Positions 34,458 to 44,316 of a stretch of DNA of 64,000 bases are shown here, piece after piece. The notes under the pieces are model-generated. The model worked only from the letters and a program-made list of their open reading frames with translations, made no database searches and had not been told where the DNA came from. Made by a program: the position numbers and the translations under genes. The stretch spans positions 1-64,000 of the forward strand of contig CAMHOW010000006.1 of assembly GCA_946186895.1 (NCBI GenBank), in the 5' to 3' direction. The DNA comes from an uncultured Fibrobacter sp. (lineage in GTDB: Bacteria; Fibrobacterota; Fibrobacteria; Fibrobacterales; Fibrobacteraceae). Positions within the stretch are counted from its first letter, which is position 1; each line of letters begins with the position of its first letter.

Positions 34458-35486
34458 ATGATTGTTGTTCTTTTTTTAGTAGCTTTTCTGATTGCCCTTT
34501 CTTTGAAAATATCAAAAGACAATTCAGCGTGCGCCTTGTCAAAAGAGCAAACCCAAACAATCAAGGGAATATTTGTTATTACCATATTTTTTTCACACTT
34601 CTGCAGTTATGTTGTTTTTGACAATTGGTTCGATATGCCAATGAAAACATATTGTAGTTGGTTAGGCCAGTTGATGGTTGTCCCTTTTCTATTCTATTCT
34701 GGTTATGGGATTTTTGAATCGGTCAAAAAGAAAGGGATGGGCTATGTAGGTACTTTCCCTAAAAAAAGAATTATAAAAACACTGGTCCATTTTGACTTGG
34801 CGATTTTGTTGTTTCTTGTCTTTGATTTTTTCTTTGCACCGGAATACCTATCTTTAACAAAAATTCTCTTCTCGCTCGTTGCATGGAACGATATAGGGAA
34901 TTCAAACTGGTTTATTTTTGCAATACTATGCGCCTATGCATTTAGTTATTTAAGCTTGCGTTTTACCAGGGGAAATTTGGTAAAAGGCTTTATTTTGATA
35001 ACGGTTCTTTGCCTCGTTTATATCGCTGCTGTTTCCAGATTTAGGGGTAGTTACTGGTACGATACAATATTGTCATTCCCTCTAGGATGCCTCCTTTCGC
35101 TGAACAAAGAAAAAATAATGCTATGGGGCCACAAATGGGGCTTGTGGATATCATTGACCCTGCTTTCTCTGCTGTTGCTTATTCTGGCAAAAACAACGAC
35201 TTTCCCTATTCCCCTCGCTAATTCGCAAATCGCCATGCTTGGCCTTGTTTTGCTAATCGTTTTCGTTTCTATGAAAGTTAAGATAAGCAGTAAAATCCTT
35301 ACTTGGTTTGGAGCGCAGGTCTTTGGAATTTATATACTTCAGAGATTGCCTATGAATTTTGGGAAATATATGCAATGGAATGATCAAAATATTTATTTGT
35401 ATTTCTTGTTCTGCTTTTTCGTAACGGTGCTGTTGGCGGTTTGTTTTAACAAAGTCACTGATTGGATTGATTCAAAACTTTTTTAG
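34458..35486 (+). CDS. Acyltransferase-3-like membrane protein
   Basis: The 342-residue protein has about ten membrane helices and the acyltransferase-3 layout. The conserved start is shifted: after a first helix, IKGIFVITIFFSHF carries the expected His, and the Arg motif is FPKKRIIKTLV. It resembles the protein at 44317, which also begins with an extra helix before the motif. It would add an acyl group to the polysaccharide or a precursor. The gene is markedly AT-rich, like its neighbours. Confidence 0.82.
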   Translation: MIVVLFLVAFLIALSLKISKDNSACALSKEQTQTIKGIFVITIFFSHFCSYVVFDNWFDMPMKTYCSWLGQLMVVPFLFYSGYGIFESVKKKGMGYVGTFPKKRIIKTLVHFDLAILLFLVFDFFFAPEYLSLTKILFSLVAWNDIGNSNWFIFAILCAYAFSYLSLRFTRGNLVKGFILITVLCLVYIAAVSRFRGSYWYDTILSFPLGCLLSLNKEKIMLWGHKWGLWISLTLLSLLLLILAKTTTFPIPLANSQIAMLGLVLLIVFVSMKVKISSKILTWFGAQVFGIYILQRLPMNFGKYMQWNDQNIYLYFLFCFFVTVLLAVCFNKVTDWIDSKLF

Positions 35487-35498
35487 GTTGTTTAATAC

Positions 35499-36941
35499 AT
35501 GTCGTCGGTCGCCTCAAAATCAATTTATGGCATCATCTGGAGTGCAATAGAGCGCTTTTCACTGCAAGGCGTTAATTTCGTAATTGGAATTATCTTAGCG
35601 CGTCTGCTGTTCCCTTCTGATTTTGGAATGATCGGCATGCTCTCTATTTTCTTGAGCGTGTCGCAAACGTTCATTGATTGTGGCTTTTCAAATGCGCTTA
35701 TCCGTCAAAAAGAAACATCTGCGGAGGATTATGGTACCGCATTTATCATTAATTTTGCAATAAGCGTAGTGGCGTTTGTCGTTTTGTTTTTCTCTGCTCC
35801 GTATGTGGCGGCATTTTACAACATGCCGGACTTGCAGCCTGTAATGAGGGTGGTCTCTACGACATTGATCATAAATGCCCTATATACGGTACACAAGGTA
35901 AAGCTTACAAGAAATGTTGATTTCAAAACGCAGGCAAAGGCCTCGCTGTGTGCGGCGCTGCTTTCGGGTGTTTTAGGCATTGCCCTTGCGTATAATGGTT
36001 TCGGTGTCTGGAGCCTGGTATACCAAACCGTCTGCAATTCTGTCTTGAATCTTATTTTGATGGTTGTCTTGTTAAAATGGTTCCCTAAGCCCTTGTTTGC
36101 AAAAAAATCATTTCATTCGCTGTTTGGCTTTGGCTCTAAAATTTTAATAGCAAGTATCATATCGTCCATTTACTCAAATCTTTACAATATTGTTATCGGA
36201 AAATGCTTTTCTGCCAGTAGCCTAGGGTTTTATTCACGGGCCGATCAACTGGGCAAGTTCCCCTCTAATAATGTTGCCGGAATTTTGTCGAGGGTGACAT
36301 ATCCGATTTTATCGCAACTGCAGGACGAGCCTGAAAGGCTAAAGGGGATCTATATAAAGTATTTGCAGATGTCCTGCTTTATCGTGTTCCCCTTAATGAT
36401 GGGATTGGCGGCACTCGCGAAACCCCTAGTTGTGTTGATGCTTGGTGAAAAATGGCTCCCGTCAGTCATATTGCTGCAAATATTATGCTTCGGCATGATG
36501 CTTGACCCCGTTTGTAATATCAACTTAAATTTGCTTTATGTAAAAGGCCGCTCGGATTTAGTCTTAAAACTTGAAATCATCAAGAAAACCATTGCGGTAG
36601 CCATACTTCTTGTTTCCCTCCCCTTCGGGCTTGAAGGTCTTTGCATTGGGCGCTCTAGCTATGGTGTCATTGCCACAGTATTGAATATGGTCTATACAAG
36701 AAAATTCCTAAATCTCTCTATTTGGGGCCAGTTGAAAATAATTATGCCCTCCTTATCGCTGTCTTTGCTGATGGCGGCTTGTTCATATGGGATAACGTTA
36801 CTCCAGTTTAACAATGGGATACAGCTTGTACTTGGGGTCATTGTTGGAATGTTGCTTTATATTGGGGTTGCGTTCATGCTGAAGATGGACTCTATCAACT
36901 ATTTGTTAGAAATGGTAAAAACTAAAGTTTTCAAGAAATAG
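35499..36941 (+). CDS. Wzx/WzxC-type polysaccharide flippase
   Basis: The 480-residue member of the MOP flippase family has about twelve to fourteen membrane helices. It moves lipid-linked repeat units from the cytoplasmic to the periplasmic face. Landmarks are the N-terminal GIIWSAIERFSLQGVNFVIG, RLLFPSDFGMIGML and, in the middle, FYSRADQLGKFPSNNVAGIL, all typical of the WzxC-like branch. Together with the Wzy-like and Wzc-like proteins it defines a Wzx/Wzy-type pathway. Confidence 0.92.
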   Translation: MSSVASKSIYGIIWSAIERFSLQGVNFVIGIILARLLFPSDFGMIGMLSIFLSVSQTFIDCGFSNALIRQKETSAEDYGTAFIINFAISVVAFVVLFFSAPYVAAFYNMPDLQPVMRVVSTTLIINALYTVHKVKLTRNVDFKTQAKASLCAALLSGVLGIALAYNGFGVWSLVYQTVCNSVLNLILMVVLLKWFPKPLFAKKSFHSLFGFGSKILIASIISSIYSNLYNIVIGKCFSASSLGFYSRADQLGKFPSNNVAGILSRVTYPILSQLQDEPERLKGIYIKYLQMSCFIVFPLMMGLAALAKPLVVLMLGEKWLPSVILLQILCFGMMLDPVCNINLNLLYVKGRSDLVLKLEIIKKTIAVAILLVSLPFGLEGLCIGRSSYGVIATVLNMVYTRKFLNLSIWGQLKIIMPSLSLSLLMAACSYGITLLQFNNGIQLVLGVIVGMLLYIGVAFMLKMDSINYLLEMVKTKVFKK

Positions 36942-36991
36942 TGCGAAATAGGGTATCGTAATATTTTTATATATGTAACGGAGATGGTTAA

Positions 36992-38098
36992 ATGGATAGA
37001 TTCGGAATAGTCAGCTACAATATTTACTGTAATTTCACTAATTATGGTTCCGCCCTCCAATCGTGGGCACTGTCCCAAGCTATTGGCAAGCTAGGGTACC
37101 ACGCGAAGCTGGTTGACTATTGTCCGGACGTACTTGCAGATAAAGACCCCTTAAACCCCTTTGCGAATATGTGGGATAAAGATGAGGAATCTCGCAGAAT
37201 GTGCGAACTCACCATGCCTGCCATACGCGTCAATTATGAGAAATTCAATCGGTTTTATAATAATCGGTTTGATAAGACTAAAGGTAAGTACACATCTCGG
37301 AATTTTAACGATGCCGTAAATGAGGTGGAATCCTTTGTATGCGGTAGCGATACGATTTTCTGCCCTGATGAATTTGGGATTGATGACGGTTATTATGCAA
37401 ATTATGATTGCATGAAGGGCAATTCCGTTGCCTATGCCGCAAGCTTCGGCGACCCGCATTTTACAGAGGAGTCGTACCAAGTCCTTAACGCAAGACTCAA
37501 AAATTTTAAGGCCTTTGGCCTGCGTGAGAATCTCATGATTCCTTACGTAAAAGAACATACGGACGTTCCTGTGCAGAAAGTGGTTGATCCTACTCTTTTG
37601 CTTACTTCTGAGGACTATGACTCAATTGCCGAGGACAGGATAGTTCCCGAAAAATATCTACTGCTGTATGCGCGTCGCTATAACCCTGCAATGACGGATT
37701 ATGCCGAACAGCTTGCCAGGGAAAACGGCTGGAAGATTGTTGATATCAGCCTTCGTGCGACAAATGCGGAACGGGGGCATCGGATGTTTTACGAGGCGGG
37801 AGTGGAAGAATTCATTTCTCTTGTCAAACATGCTGAATATGTCGTAACTAATTCCTTTCACGGAATGATTTTCAGCGTTCAGTACAGGCGTCAGTTTGTC
37901 ATATTTTCACGGGAACAGTGCGACACCAAGATAGAGGAATTGCTTGAACTGTTTGGCCTTTCTGACAGAAAGCTTGTTTCTGGCAGGGAGTCTTTCAGGG
38001 AAGAAATAAATTATGATGGGGTTCATGGCAACATCAGTGGCGCAAGAGAACTTTCAAAAAAATTCCTGAAAATGGAGCTTGAGACGCTTTCCAAATAG
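36992..38098 (+). CDS. Polysaccharide pyruvyl transferase family protein
   Basis: The 368-residue GT-B-like protein transfers pyruvate from phosphoenolpyruvate as a ketal onto a sugar, adding negative charge. Landmarks: NFTNYGSALQSWAL near residue 15, FVCGSDTIFCPDEFG near 110, VDPTLLLTSEDY near 200 and VVTNSFHGMIFSVQY near 285, where the TxSFHG motif is diagnostic. GGAG lies before the ATG and a small gap of 50 bases follows the flippase. The base composition rises here compared with the preceding AT-rich block. In many rumen-type loci this gene pairs with the iron-sulfur protein that follows. Confidence 0.9.
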   Translation: MDRFGIVSYNIYCNFTNYGSALQSWALSQAIGKLGYHAKLVDYCPDVLADKDPLNPFANMWDKDEESRRMCELTMPAIRVNYEKFNRFYNNRFDKTKGKYTSRNFNDAVNEVESFVCGSDTIFCPDEFGIDDGYYANYDCMKGNSVAYAASFGDPHFTEESYQVLNARLKNFKAFGLRENLMIPYVKEHTDVPVQKVVDPTLLLTSEDYDSIAEDRIVPEKYLLLYARRYNPAMTDYAEQLARENGWKIVDISLRATNAERGHRMFYEAGVEEFISLVKHAEYVVTNSFHGMIFSVQYRRQFVIFSREQCDTKIEELLELFGLSDRKLVSGRESFREEINYDGVHGNISGARELSKKFLKMELETLSK

Positions 38099-38111
38099 GG
38101 CCGGCAAGTTT

Positions 38112-39344
38112 ATGGATTACTTAAGAACAAAAGTAAAAAACGAATGCTTTGGCTGCGAAGCGTGTGTTCAAGCTTGCCCGAAGAAGGCTCTCGCCATGCA
38201 GGAAGATTCGGAAGGGTTCCGGTACCCGCAAGTTAATGAAGACTTGTGCATACACTGCGACCTGTGCCACCGAGTCTGCCCGGCTAATAATATGCCGGAA
38301 TGTTCTCATGATCAAAAATACGCATATGGTGGTTATCACAAAGACATCGAGATCCGCCGAACGAGTACGTCTGGCGGCGCGTTTACCGCAATAGCCCAGG
38401 CCTTTTGTGATGAAAACTACGTTGTTTATGGCGCGGCGTCTGAGGGCCTGGACGTGTTCCATAAGGGCATTGTTGACATCCGTGATTTACAGACGCTCTG
38501 CAAGTCGAAATATTCCCAGAGTCGTATTGGTGATACATTCCGGGATGTGAAGTCGTGCTTAAAGGCCGGGAAAAAAGTACTGTTTGCAGGAACCCCATGC
38601 CAGGTTGCAGGATTAAAGTCTTTTTTGCAGAGTGCCGATATTTCAAATCTGCTCCTTGTCGAGGTTGTCTGCGAGGGAGTCCCCAGCCCACTTTATGTCC
38701 GTAAGCTAGATGACCATGTAGAACGTAAGTATGGCGCGCGTATCCAAACATTGGATTATCGGAGCAAGGGATTCAAATCCACACCATCTTCATTCAAGTG
38801 GGATTTCCAGAGGATGCGCCTGGATCTGAAAAACGGCAAGATTCTGGATAAGGATCGCTGGTTTAATCCCTATTGGTCAATTTGGCTCAAGCATCTGATG
38901 AGCCGTCCGTCGTGCTATCAGTGCCCATTTGCCAATACGGAACGCCAAGCAGATATCACGCTGGGCGATCTCTGGGGCGTGCACCTCTATTGTCCTGAAT
39001 TGTACGGTAAAAATGGCGGAGCGTCGCTGATCGTATGTAATACGGAAAAGGGCCGAAAGTTTTGGGCTAAAGCCGCGGAATATTTTATCGGGCATGAACT
39101 TGATTTTAATACCGCGTTGAAGTATCAGGCCCCCTTGCGTAAACACATTGACGACAACCCGGATCGTGAAGCCTGTATGCGCGACCTGATGGATCCGGAA
39201 ACGAAGTACACGGAAATTTGCCGAAAATGGGCTAGTCCGCCAACGGCAAAGCTTCTGTTTCAGAAATATATCTGGGGCAATCGTCAAAAAGTCTTTATTT
39301 GGAACCTAAAACATAATGACAAAGAAAGGAATAAAAATGCTTAA
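38112..39344 (+). CDS. F420-hydrogenase beta-like iron-sulfur protein
   Basis: The 410-residue protein has two N-terminal [4Fe-4S] motifs of ferredoxin type, [12 protein letters not shown] near residue 13 and [12 protein letters not shown] near 47. The F420 hydrogenase/dehydrogenase beta-subunit domains follow ([13 protein letters not shown] near 165, CEGVPSP near 190, CYQCPFA near 270, DITLGDLWG). Members in polysaccharide loci are thought to serve as reductases for a sugar or a pyruvyl-type modification, but biochemical evidence is thin. It starts at ATG 38112 rather than 38079, and the next gene overlaps it by eight bases. It probably acts with the pyruvyltransferase. Confidence 0.87.
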   Translation: MDYLRTKVKNECFGCEACVQACPKKALAMQEDSEGFRYPQVNEDLCIHCDLCHRVCPANNMPECSHDQKYAYGGYHKDIEIRRTSTSGGAFTAIAQAFCDENYVVYGAASEGLDVFHKGIVDIRDLQTLCKSKYSQSRIGDTFRDVKSCLKAGKKVLFAGTPCQVAGLKSFLQSADISNLLLVEVVCEGVPSPLYVRKLDDHVERKYGARIQTLDYRSKGFKSTPSSFKWDFQRMRLDLKNGKILDKDRWFNPYWSIWLKHLMSRPSCYQCPFANTERQADITLGDLWGVHLYCPELYGKNGGASLIVCNTEKGRKFWAKAAEYFIGHELDFNTALKYQAPLRKHIDDNPDREACMRDLMDPETKYTEICRKWASPPTAKLLFQKYIWGNRQKVFIWNLKHNDKERNKNA

Positions 39345-40410
39345 TTTCACTGTTGGGCCTGTCATGTGCAGCGACGAGGTTTGCGCCGTAGGTGGCGAGC
39401 AGGTTCCGTATTTCAGAACTCCTGATTTTTCAAAGCTTATGCTTGAAAATGAGCAGTTTATGCTGAAGTTTGCAAAAGCACCGAAGGGCTCGAGAGTCGC
39501 CTTCATGACGAATTCTTCCACGGGCTCAATGGAAGCGTCTGTAATGAACTGTCTTACTGCTTCTGATAAGGTGCTGGTCATTAACGGCGGTAGCTTCGGT
39601 CAGCGTTTCGAGGAGCTTTGCGAGATCCATGAAATCCCTCACGATGTCCTGCATCTGAACCCCGGACAGAAGCTGACAAGGGACCATTTGTACGAGTATG
39701 ACGGCAAGGGGTATACCGGACTGCTTGTCAACATTGACGAAACATCGACCGGCGTGCTTTACGATTCTGAAATGCTCGGTGAGTTTTGCAAGAAGAACCG
39801 GATGTTCTATATCTGTGACTGCGTTTCCGCTTTTCTTGCAGATCCATTTGATATGGAACACTGCGGTGCAGATGTCATGATTACAGGGTCGCAGAAGGTG
39901 CTTGCGTGCCCTCCTGGCGTGTCGATGATAGTTCTTGGACCTCGGGCGGTTGAACGTGTTATGAACGCAAAGGTGAAATCCATGTATTTTGATCTTGCCG
40001 ACGTGCTGAAAAACATGGATCGTGGTCAGACTCCTTTCACACCTGCTGTTGGCATACTCCGCCAGATCAACAAGAGGCTGAAGGAGATCGAAGCGGCTGG
40101 CGGTGCAGATGCGGAAATAGCCCGGGTTGCCGCTCAGGCACAGGATTTCCGCAACAAGATCAAGGAATTGCCGTTTGAGTTTGTTTCTGAATCACCGGCA
40201 AATGGTGTAACAGCTGTTCATCCTGTCAACGCGGACGCTTACGATATTTTCATGGAGCTCCAGGACCACTATAATATTTGGATTTGCCCGAATGGAGGCG
40301 ATATGAAAAGCACCGTTTTCAGGGTCGGACATATCGGGTATCTATCTCATGAAGACAATACCACATTGATAGAAGCATTGAAAGATATGCAGAGCAAAGG
40401 AAAAATCTAG
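39337..40410 (+). CDS. Class V aminotransferase (AEP/alanine-glyoxylate type)
   Basis: The 357-residue PLP enzyme of fold type I, class V, looks like alanine-glyoxylate or 2-aminoethylphosphonate transaminases. Landmarks are [10 protein letters not shown] at the start, [15 protein letters not shown] near residue 60, [13 protein letters not shown] near 135, [14 protein letters not shown] near 165, and the PLP Lys in [13 protein letters not shown] near 190. ATG 39337 has AAAGGA seven bases upstream. It is paired with the cytidylyltransferase fusion that follows and may supply an aminated substituent. The exact amine donor and acceptor are unknown. 2-Aminoethylphosphonate is one candidate, because such groups are known on Fibrobacter surface glycans as far as I recall. 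Confidence 0.83.
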   Translation: MLNFTVGPVMCSDEVCAVGGEQVPYFRTPDFSKLMLENEQFMLKFAKAPKGSRVAFMTNSSTGSMEASVMNCLTASDKVLVINGGSFGQRFEELCEIHEIPHDVLHLNPGQKLTRDHLYEYDGKGYTGLLVNIDETSTGVLYDSEMLGEFCKKNRMFYICDCVSAFLADPFDMEHCGADVMITGSQKVLACPPGVSMIVLGPRAVERVMNAKVKSMYFDLADVLKNMDRGQTPFTPAVGILRQINKRLKEIEAAGGADAEIARVAAQAQDFRNKIKELPFEFVSESPANGVTAVHPVNADAYDIFMELQDHYNIWICPNGGDMKSTVFRVGHIGYLSHEDNTTLIEALKDMQSKGKI

Positions 40411-40434
40411 GCGTCAATAGGAAGGCTGGTCATA

Positions 40435-41775
40435 ATGACAAAGGTAATCACATACGGAACATATGACATGCTTCATTACGGCCATGTCAAGTTGCTGGAG
40501 CGAGCCAAGGCTTTAGGTGACTATCTGATTGTTGGCGTAACCTCTGATGACTATGACAAAACAAGAGGCAAGATCAACAACCAGCAGTCCCTTATGGAAA
40601 GGATTGCCGCTGTCAAGGCTACCGGAATTGCCGACGAGATTATTGTCGAAGAATACGATGGTCAAAAAATAGACGATATCCGCCGGCTCGGCGTTGATAT
40701 TTTCACAGTCGGTTCCGATTGGACGGGAACGTTTGATTACCTTAACGAATATTGCAAGGTCGTGTATCTTCCAAGAACAGAAGGCGTTTCGAGCACTGAA
40801 GTCAGGGCCGAAAAGAGAAAGCTGAGAATTGGCCTTGTTGGCACGGCCGTATTCCGGACAAAATTCGTAAAAGAGGCACGCTATGTGAATGGCGTAGAAA
40901 TCGCAGGCATATGCGCATCGAAGCCCAACGAGGAAACCGAACTCAAGGACTTGTTCTATACAGATGATTTCGATCAGCTGCTAAATTGCGTCGATGCGGT
41001 TTATATTATTTCAAAGCCGGAGAACCATTATTCAGACTGTAAAAAGGCCCTTCTTGCCGGCAAGCATGTCCTTTGCGAGTCTCCAATAGCCTACTCCATA
41101 GAACAGTGTAGGGAATTGTACAAGCTTGCGAAAGAACGCGACCTTATCCTTATGGATGCCATCAAAACGGCATATTCAACTGCATATGAACGCCTGATTT
41201 TGATGGCCAAGGGCGGAAAGATTGGAAACGTGATATCCGTTGATTCGGTTTGTACAAGCCTTCGCGATGGAATTTCCATTGAAGGAACCGACCTTTCCAT
41301 GAAGTGGAACAGTATGTGCGGCTGGGCTCCCGCGGCCATGCTTCCCATTTTCCAGATGTTTGGAACGGAATATACGGATAAAACCTTCTATACAAAATTT
41401 CAGAGCAAAAAGGACAATATCGACGCCTTTACAAAGATAAATTTTGTATATCCCTCCGGAGTTGCTTCTGTCAAAGTTGCCAAAGGTGCTAAATCAGAAG
41501 GCGAACTGATCATTACAGGAACAAAGGGATACATCTATGTTCCCGCCCCTTGGTGGAAAACGGACTATTTCGAAGTGCGGTACGAGAATCCCGAAGAAAA
41601 CAAAAGGTTCTTTTACCAGCTGGATGGCGAAGGAATCCGGTATGAAATCGTTGCATTCTCCAAGGCTATCGAATCAAAGAGAAATATGAGCTATATCTCT
41701 GAAAAGATTTCAGAAGCCATATCTGGAGTGATTGACGATTTTAACAATCGTAAAAACATGATCGAAATACAGTAA
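40435..41775 (+). CDS. Cytidylyltransferase fused to Gfo/Idh/MocA-type oxidoreductase
   Basis: Residues 1-130 are a TagD-like cytidylyltransferase (HYGH in TYDMLHYGHVKLL, RTEGVSST near 118). Residues about 134-446 form a Gfo/Idh/MocA oxidoreductase with the NAD motif GLVGTAVFRTKF near 137 and CESPIAYSIEQ near 218; EKP, the usual family triplet with the catalytic Lys, is replaced by ESP. The architecture recalls CDP-ribitol synthases, where a reductase makes the alcohol and a cytidylyltransferase activates it. The product could therefore be a CDP-linked polyol or amino-alcohol made with the aminotransferase upstream. The fusion is full length with no break. AAGG-type ribosome-binding bases precede ATG 40435. 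Confidence 0.85.
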   Translation: MTKVITYGTYDMLHYGHVKLLERAKALGDYLIVGVTSDDYDKTRGKINNQQSLMERIAAVKATGIADEIIVEEYDGQKIDDIRRLGVDIFTVGSDWTGTFDYLNEYCKVVYLPRTEGVSSTEVRAEKRKLRIGLVGTAVFRTKFVKEARYVNGVEIAGICASKPNEETELKDLFYTDDFDQLLNCVDAVYIISKPENHYSDCKKALLAGKHVLCESPIAYSIEQCRELYKLAKERDLILMDAIKTAYSTAYERLILMAKGGKIGNVISVDSVCTSLRDGISIEGTDLSMKWNSMCGWAPAAMLPIFQMFGTEYTDKTFYTKFQSKKDNIDAFTKINFVYPSGVASVKVAKGAKSEGELIITGTKGYIYVPAPWWKTDYFEVRYENPEENKRFFYQLDGEGIRYEIVAFSKAIESKRNMSYISEKISEAISGVIDDFNNRKNMIEIQ

Positions 41776-41801
41776 TTCCTCAAAAGCTCGGAAATGTAGG
41801 G

Positions 41802-43040
41802 CTACTTAATGCCCTTTAGGCTTTTGTCGATCCATTCAATTCTTTGGTTTATCCAGCTGTTTAACGAGTCTATAGCTTCGTCGTAGCTGTTGTACGCTTC
41901 TTTATAGGTCCAGTTTTCGGTGTTTTGAAGTACCGGCCAACGCTTGAATTCGTTTTTTGTAGCGGGCGATATTTCTTTTGCGTATTTGGTAATGGAGTCG
42001 GGGAAGGTCGTTAAAAAATCATAATGCTTGTACCAGTAGTTTTTTGCCTCTTGCCAATGGGCTTCGTTCTTGAAAATAAGCCCGTTCCAGCCGCTTCCAC
42101 GGATATACCAGTTGTTGGGTTGTGTCAGAGAGCCTTCTTGCCAATTTCCGTAGGCAACGTCAAAATCCCAGATAGGGCCGAACTGGATAAGGCTGTCTTG
42201 CTGCCAGGTTAGGTAGATGCTCCGCTTGAAAGCCCCGTCCATATTTTTTGAAAGTTCCTGAATCCAGTAGAAACGAAGGTAACTTTCAAGATCAAGATAA
42301 TCATGGATTGTTTTATCTGGGGCTTCACCGTTCAAGAAATTTTCAAAATCGCTCAGTACATTCTTGATTTGTGTAATGTCGTTGTAGTTAGGCTCTTTGG
42401 GGGATACAATGCAGAAGGTTGTTCCTTTTTCTGTTATAACAAAATGCTCGTCCCCATATTCTGTAGGGCCTCTTTCCAATAAAAAAGAGCCTTCTGTTTT
42501 GGGAATGTTGACACGGTGATACCCGACTTTGATGGTCTCGGTAAGGAGATAAACGCCTTGGTATTGCCGATTGAGGTATAATTCTACAAAGGTTCCCCTA
42601 GGGGAGTATTTTGCCCCGAGCCACCTGGCGAGTTTGTATGTTATAAAATTTTTCAGAAGAGTCTTGTCGGCGGAATTTGCAATGAGGGCCCAATTTTTGT
42701 CTTTGGGCATTCCGAACATTTCCTGCTTTTTTTGAAATTCTATGGAGTAGCTCGGTTTTGGCATCCCTGTAAAGCTGGAGTTTCCACGGCCCCTGATTGT
42801 GAGGTCAAGAATCTCACTTTCAGGGGACTTTTCCCCATATATTTGCATCTTTGCTGGCAACTCGGTTTTTCGGTCTCGAATTTGGGCAAAGTCCTCGGTC
42901 TCGATGACCATCCTCGGCAAGTTGGCGTAGGGGTATTCCGAATCGTCGATAGTCAAGTAATCTGGGCTGTCGTCGGAATTTGTCCAGACGCAGGAACAGA
43001 TTAGAAGGGCGATGAACGTGGCGACGAGTCGGATGAACAT
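41802..43040 (-). CDS. CotH-kinase lipoprotein
   Basis: The 412-residue lipoprotein (lipobox LLICSC, Cys near 17) is made mostly of one CotH domain. Conserved parts are LTIRGRGNSSF near residue 90, GVYLLTETIKVGYHR near 165, FLLERGP and the metal motif IWDFDVAYGNW near 285. It is shorter than the other CotH protein at 17248 and lacks its lamin-tail and chitobiase-like modules. CotH proteins are atypical ATP-dependent kinases in spore-formers; on a bacterial outer surface the phosphate donor and target are unknown. It converges with the fusion gene and is divergent from the SGNH lipoprotein. Confidence 0.87.
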   Translation of the reverse strand: MFIRLVATFIALLICSCVWTNSDDSPDYLTIDDSEYPYANLPRMVIETEDFAQIRDRKTELPAKMQIYGEKSPESEILDLTIRGRGNSSFTGMPKPSYSIEFQKKQEMFGMPKDKNWALIANSADKTLLKNFITYKLARWLGAKYSPRGTFVELYLNRQYQGVYLLTETIKVGYHRVNIPKTEGSFLLERGPTEYGDEHFVITEKGTTFCIVSPKEPNYNDITQIKNVLSDFENFLNGEAPDKTIHDYLDLESYLRFYWIQELSKNMDGAFKRSIYLTWQQDSLIQFGPIWDFDVAYGNWQEGSLTQPNNWYIRGSGWNGLIFKNEAHWQEAKNYWYKHYDFLTTFPDSITKYAKEISPATKNEFKRWPVLQNTENWTYKEAYNSYDEAIDSLNSWINQRIEWIDKSLKGIK

Positions 43041-43126
43041 GCATCAAATTTAAGAATTTGAACGGAGTGGCTTGGGAATGGTGCATGGCGAAGAATGTTT
43101 TTTTGCTAGATTTCGTGTAGATTGCG

Positions 43127-43714
43127 ATGATGAAAAAGTGGCTGATTTTATTCGGGGTCTTTTTTTTATGGGCGTGTGATTTTGAAGAAAGTGACACGCG
43201 TGTTTGTTTTATAGGCGATTCGATTACCTATCAATGGGACCTTGAGTATTTTTTCCCGCAATATACTCCCTTGAAACATGCAAAAAATGGTGCAAGGATT
43301 CGAGATATCGACGGTTGGAACCTGGAGGAATGTAGGGGGATTCCATCGGTCATATTGATGGGCACCAATAACCATGCTGAATTTTTTGATGAAAAACGAA
43401 GGGATTCGTTCTTGCAGGATTTCTTTACCCGAATCGAGAGGATCCAGGCGGATCCGTTAATTGTGGTTTCGATTCTTCCGCGAAATTACCAGCGACAGCA
43501 AAAACCGCAAACGAACAAGCTTATTCACGATGTCAACGTGCTTGTAGAAAATGGGCTAGATTCCTTGAAAGGGCGCTTTGTGTATTTAGATGTGTTCCCG
43601 CTGTTTGCCCAAAATGAATTTGAAGCCAGAATGGACCTGTTTAAGGATGGCTTGCACCCGAATGTGGCCGGCCAAGAGATTTTGACGTCAGAAGTTCAGA
43701 AGGTATTAAAATGA
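43127..43714 (+). CDS. SGNH-hydrolase lipoprotein (module copy B)
   Basis: The 195-residue paralog of the protein at 24891 has a lipobox FFLWAC with Cys near 17. The catalytic set is GDSIT near residue 30, GTNN near 80 and DGLHPN near 174; the third block reads GTNN instead of GTND but keeps the essential Asn. About every second residue matches copy A over the whole length, including CFIGDSITY and VSILPRN. ATG 43127 and 43130 are both possible, and a -10-like TAGATT lies at 43118-43123, so the message could be nearly leaderless. The next gene overlaps by four bases. Confidence 0.85.
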   Translation: MMKKWLILFGVFFLWACDFEESDTRVCFIGDSITYQWDLEYFFPQYTPLKHAKNGARIRDIDGWNLEECRGIPSVILMGTNNHAEFFDEKRRDSFLQDFFTRIERIQADPLIVVSILPRNYQRQQKPQTNKLIHDVNVLVENGLDSLKGRFVYLDVFPLFAQNEFEARMDLFKDGLHPNVAGQEILTSEVQKVLK

Positions 43715-44307
43715 AAATAAGAATCGTTGCCTTTTTACTGGCTTCGGCTACGCTACTTTTCGCCAATAGCCAGTTTTTTATGGGAATGCGTAATCAGAGG
43801 TTCCTGTTTGCCGGTATTCAGTACGGGGCGTACGGGGTTGCCTATGAACAGTCTCTGTTCAATCAAGACCCGGACCAGCAGCATGGAAGCTTGGGCCTGT
43901 TTGCGGAATATACGTTGCCGTTGTCGGTGACGCTTTGGTATGCCGTGTATGGCGGCATGCAATATGATGCAGATTATTATGACTATGGTGGAGAAGTTGG
44001 CTTGGTCTGGGATGCCTTTGATTATTTTGGGCTGAAGGCTCGCTACCGGCCTTTTTACGATAGCGATCTTGGAACCCATTACGGATACCTGGTGCAGTTG
44101 CAGACATTCCCATTTAAGGAAGTCGGATTCTATGCGGGGCTTAAGAATATGCCAGATTACCGCGATGTGGAGCGCCGCGTTTTTGGAGGAATGCTTTTTG
44201 ATGTAGGCCGCCTAGAGGTCTACCCCGAAATTTCGACACCGGTTCACGGCAGTTTTGAATGGACCCGCGTGCAACTTAATTTTATCTATCATTGCGATTT
44301 TCATTAA
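43711..44307 (+). CDS. Small beta-barrel-like envelope protein (module copy B)
   Basis: The 198-residue protein is the same length as its paralog at 25487. It has a signal peptide (about 1-18, ending LFA) and aromatic strand-like segments such as FFMGMRNQRFLFAG, YDADYYDYGGEVGLVW and GLKNMPDYRDVERRVFGGML. Strand periodicity suggests an outer-membrane beta-barrel of about eight strands. Its ATG overlaps the SGNH stop by four bases, as in copy A. The acyltransferase follows here after nine bases instead of preceding. Confidence 0.75.
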   Translation: MKIRIVAFLLASATLLFANSQFFMGMRNQRFLFAGIQYGAYGVAYEQSLFNQDPDQQHGSLGLFAEYTLPLSVTLWYAVYGGMQYDADYYDYGGEVGLVWDAFDYFGLKARYRPFYDSDLGTHYGYLVQLQTFPFKEVGFYAGLKNMPDYRDVERRVFGGMLFDVGRLEVYPEISTPVHGSFEWTRVQLNFIYHCDFH

Positions 44308-44316
44308 GGGTAAAGA

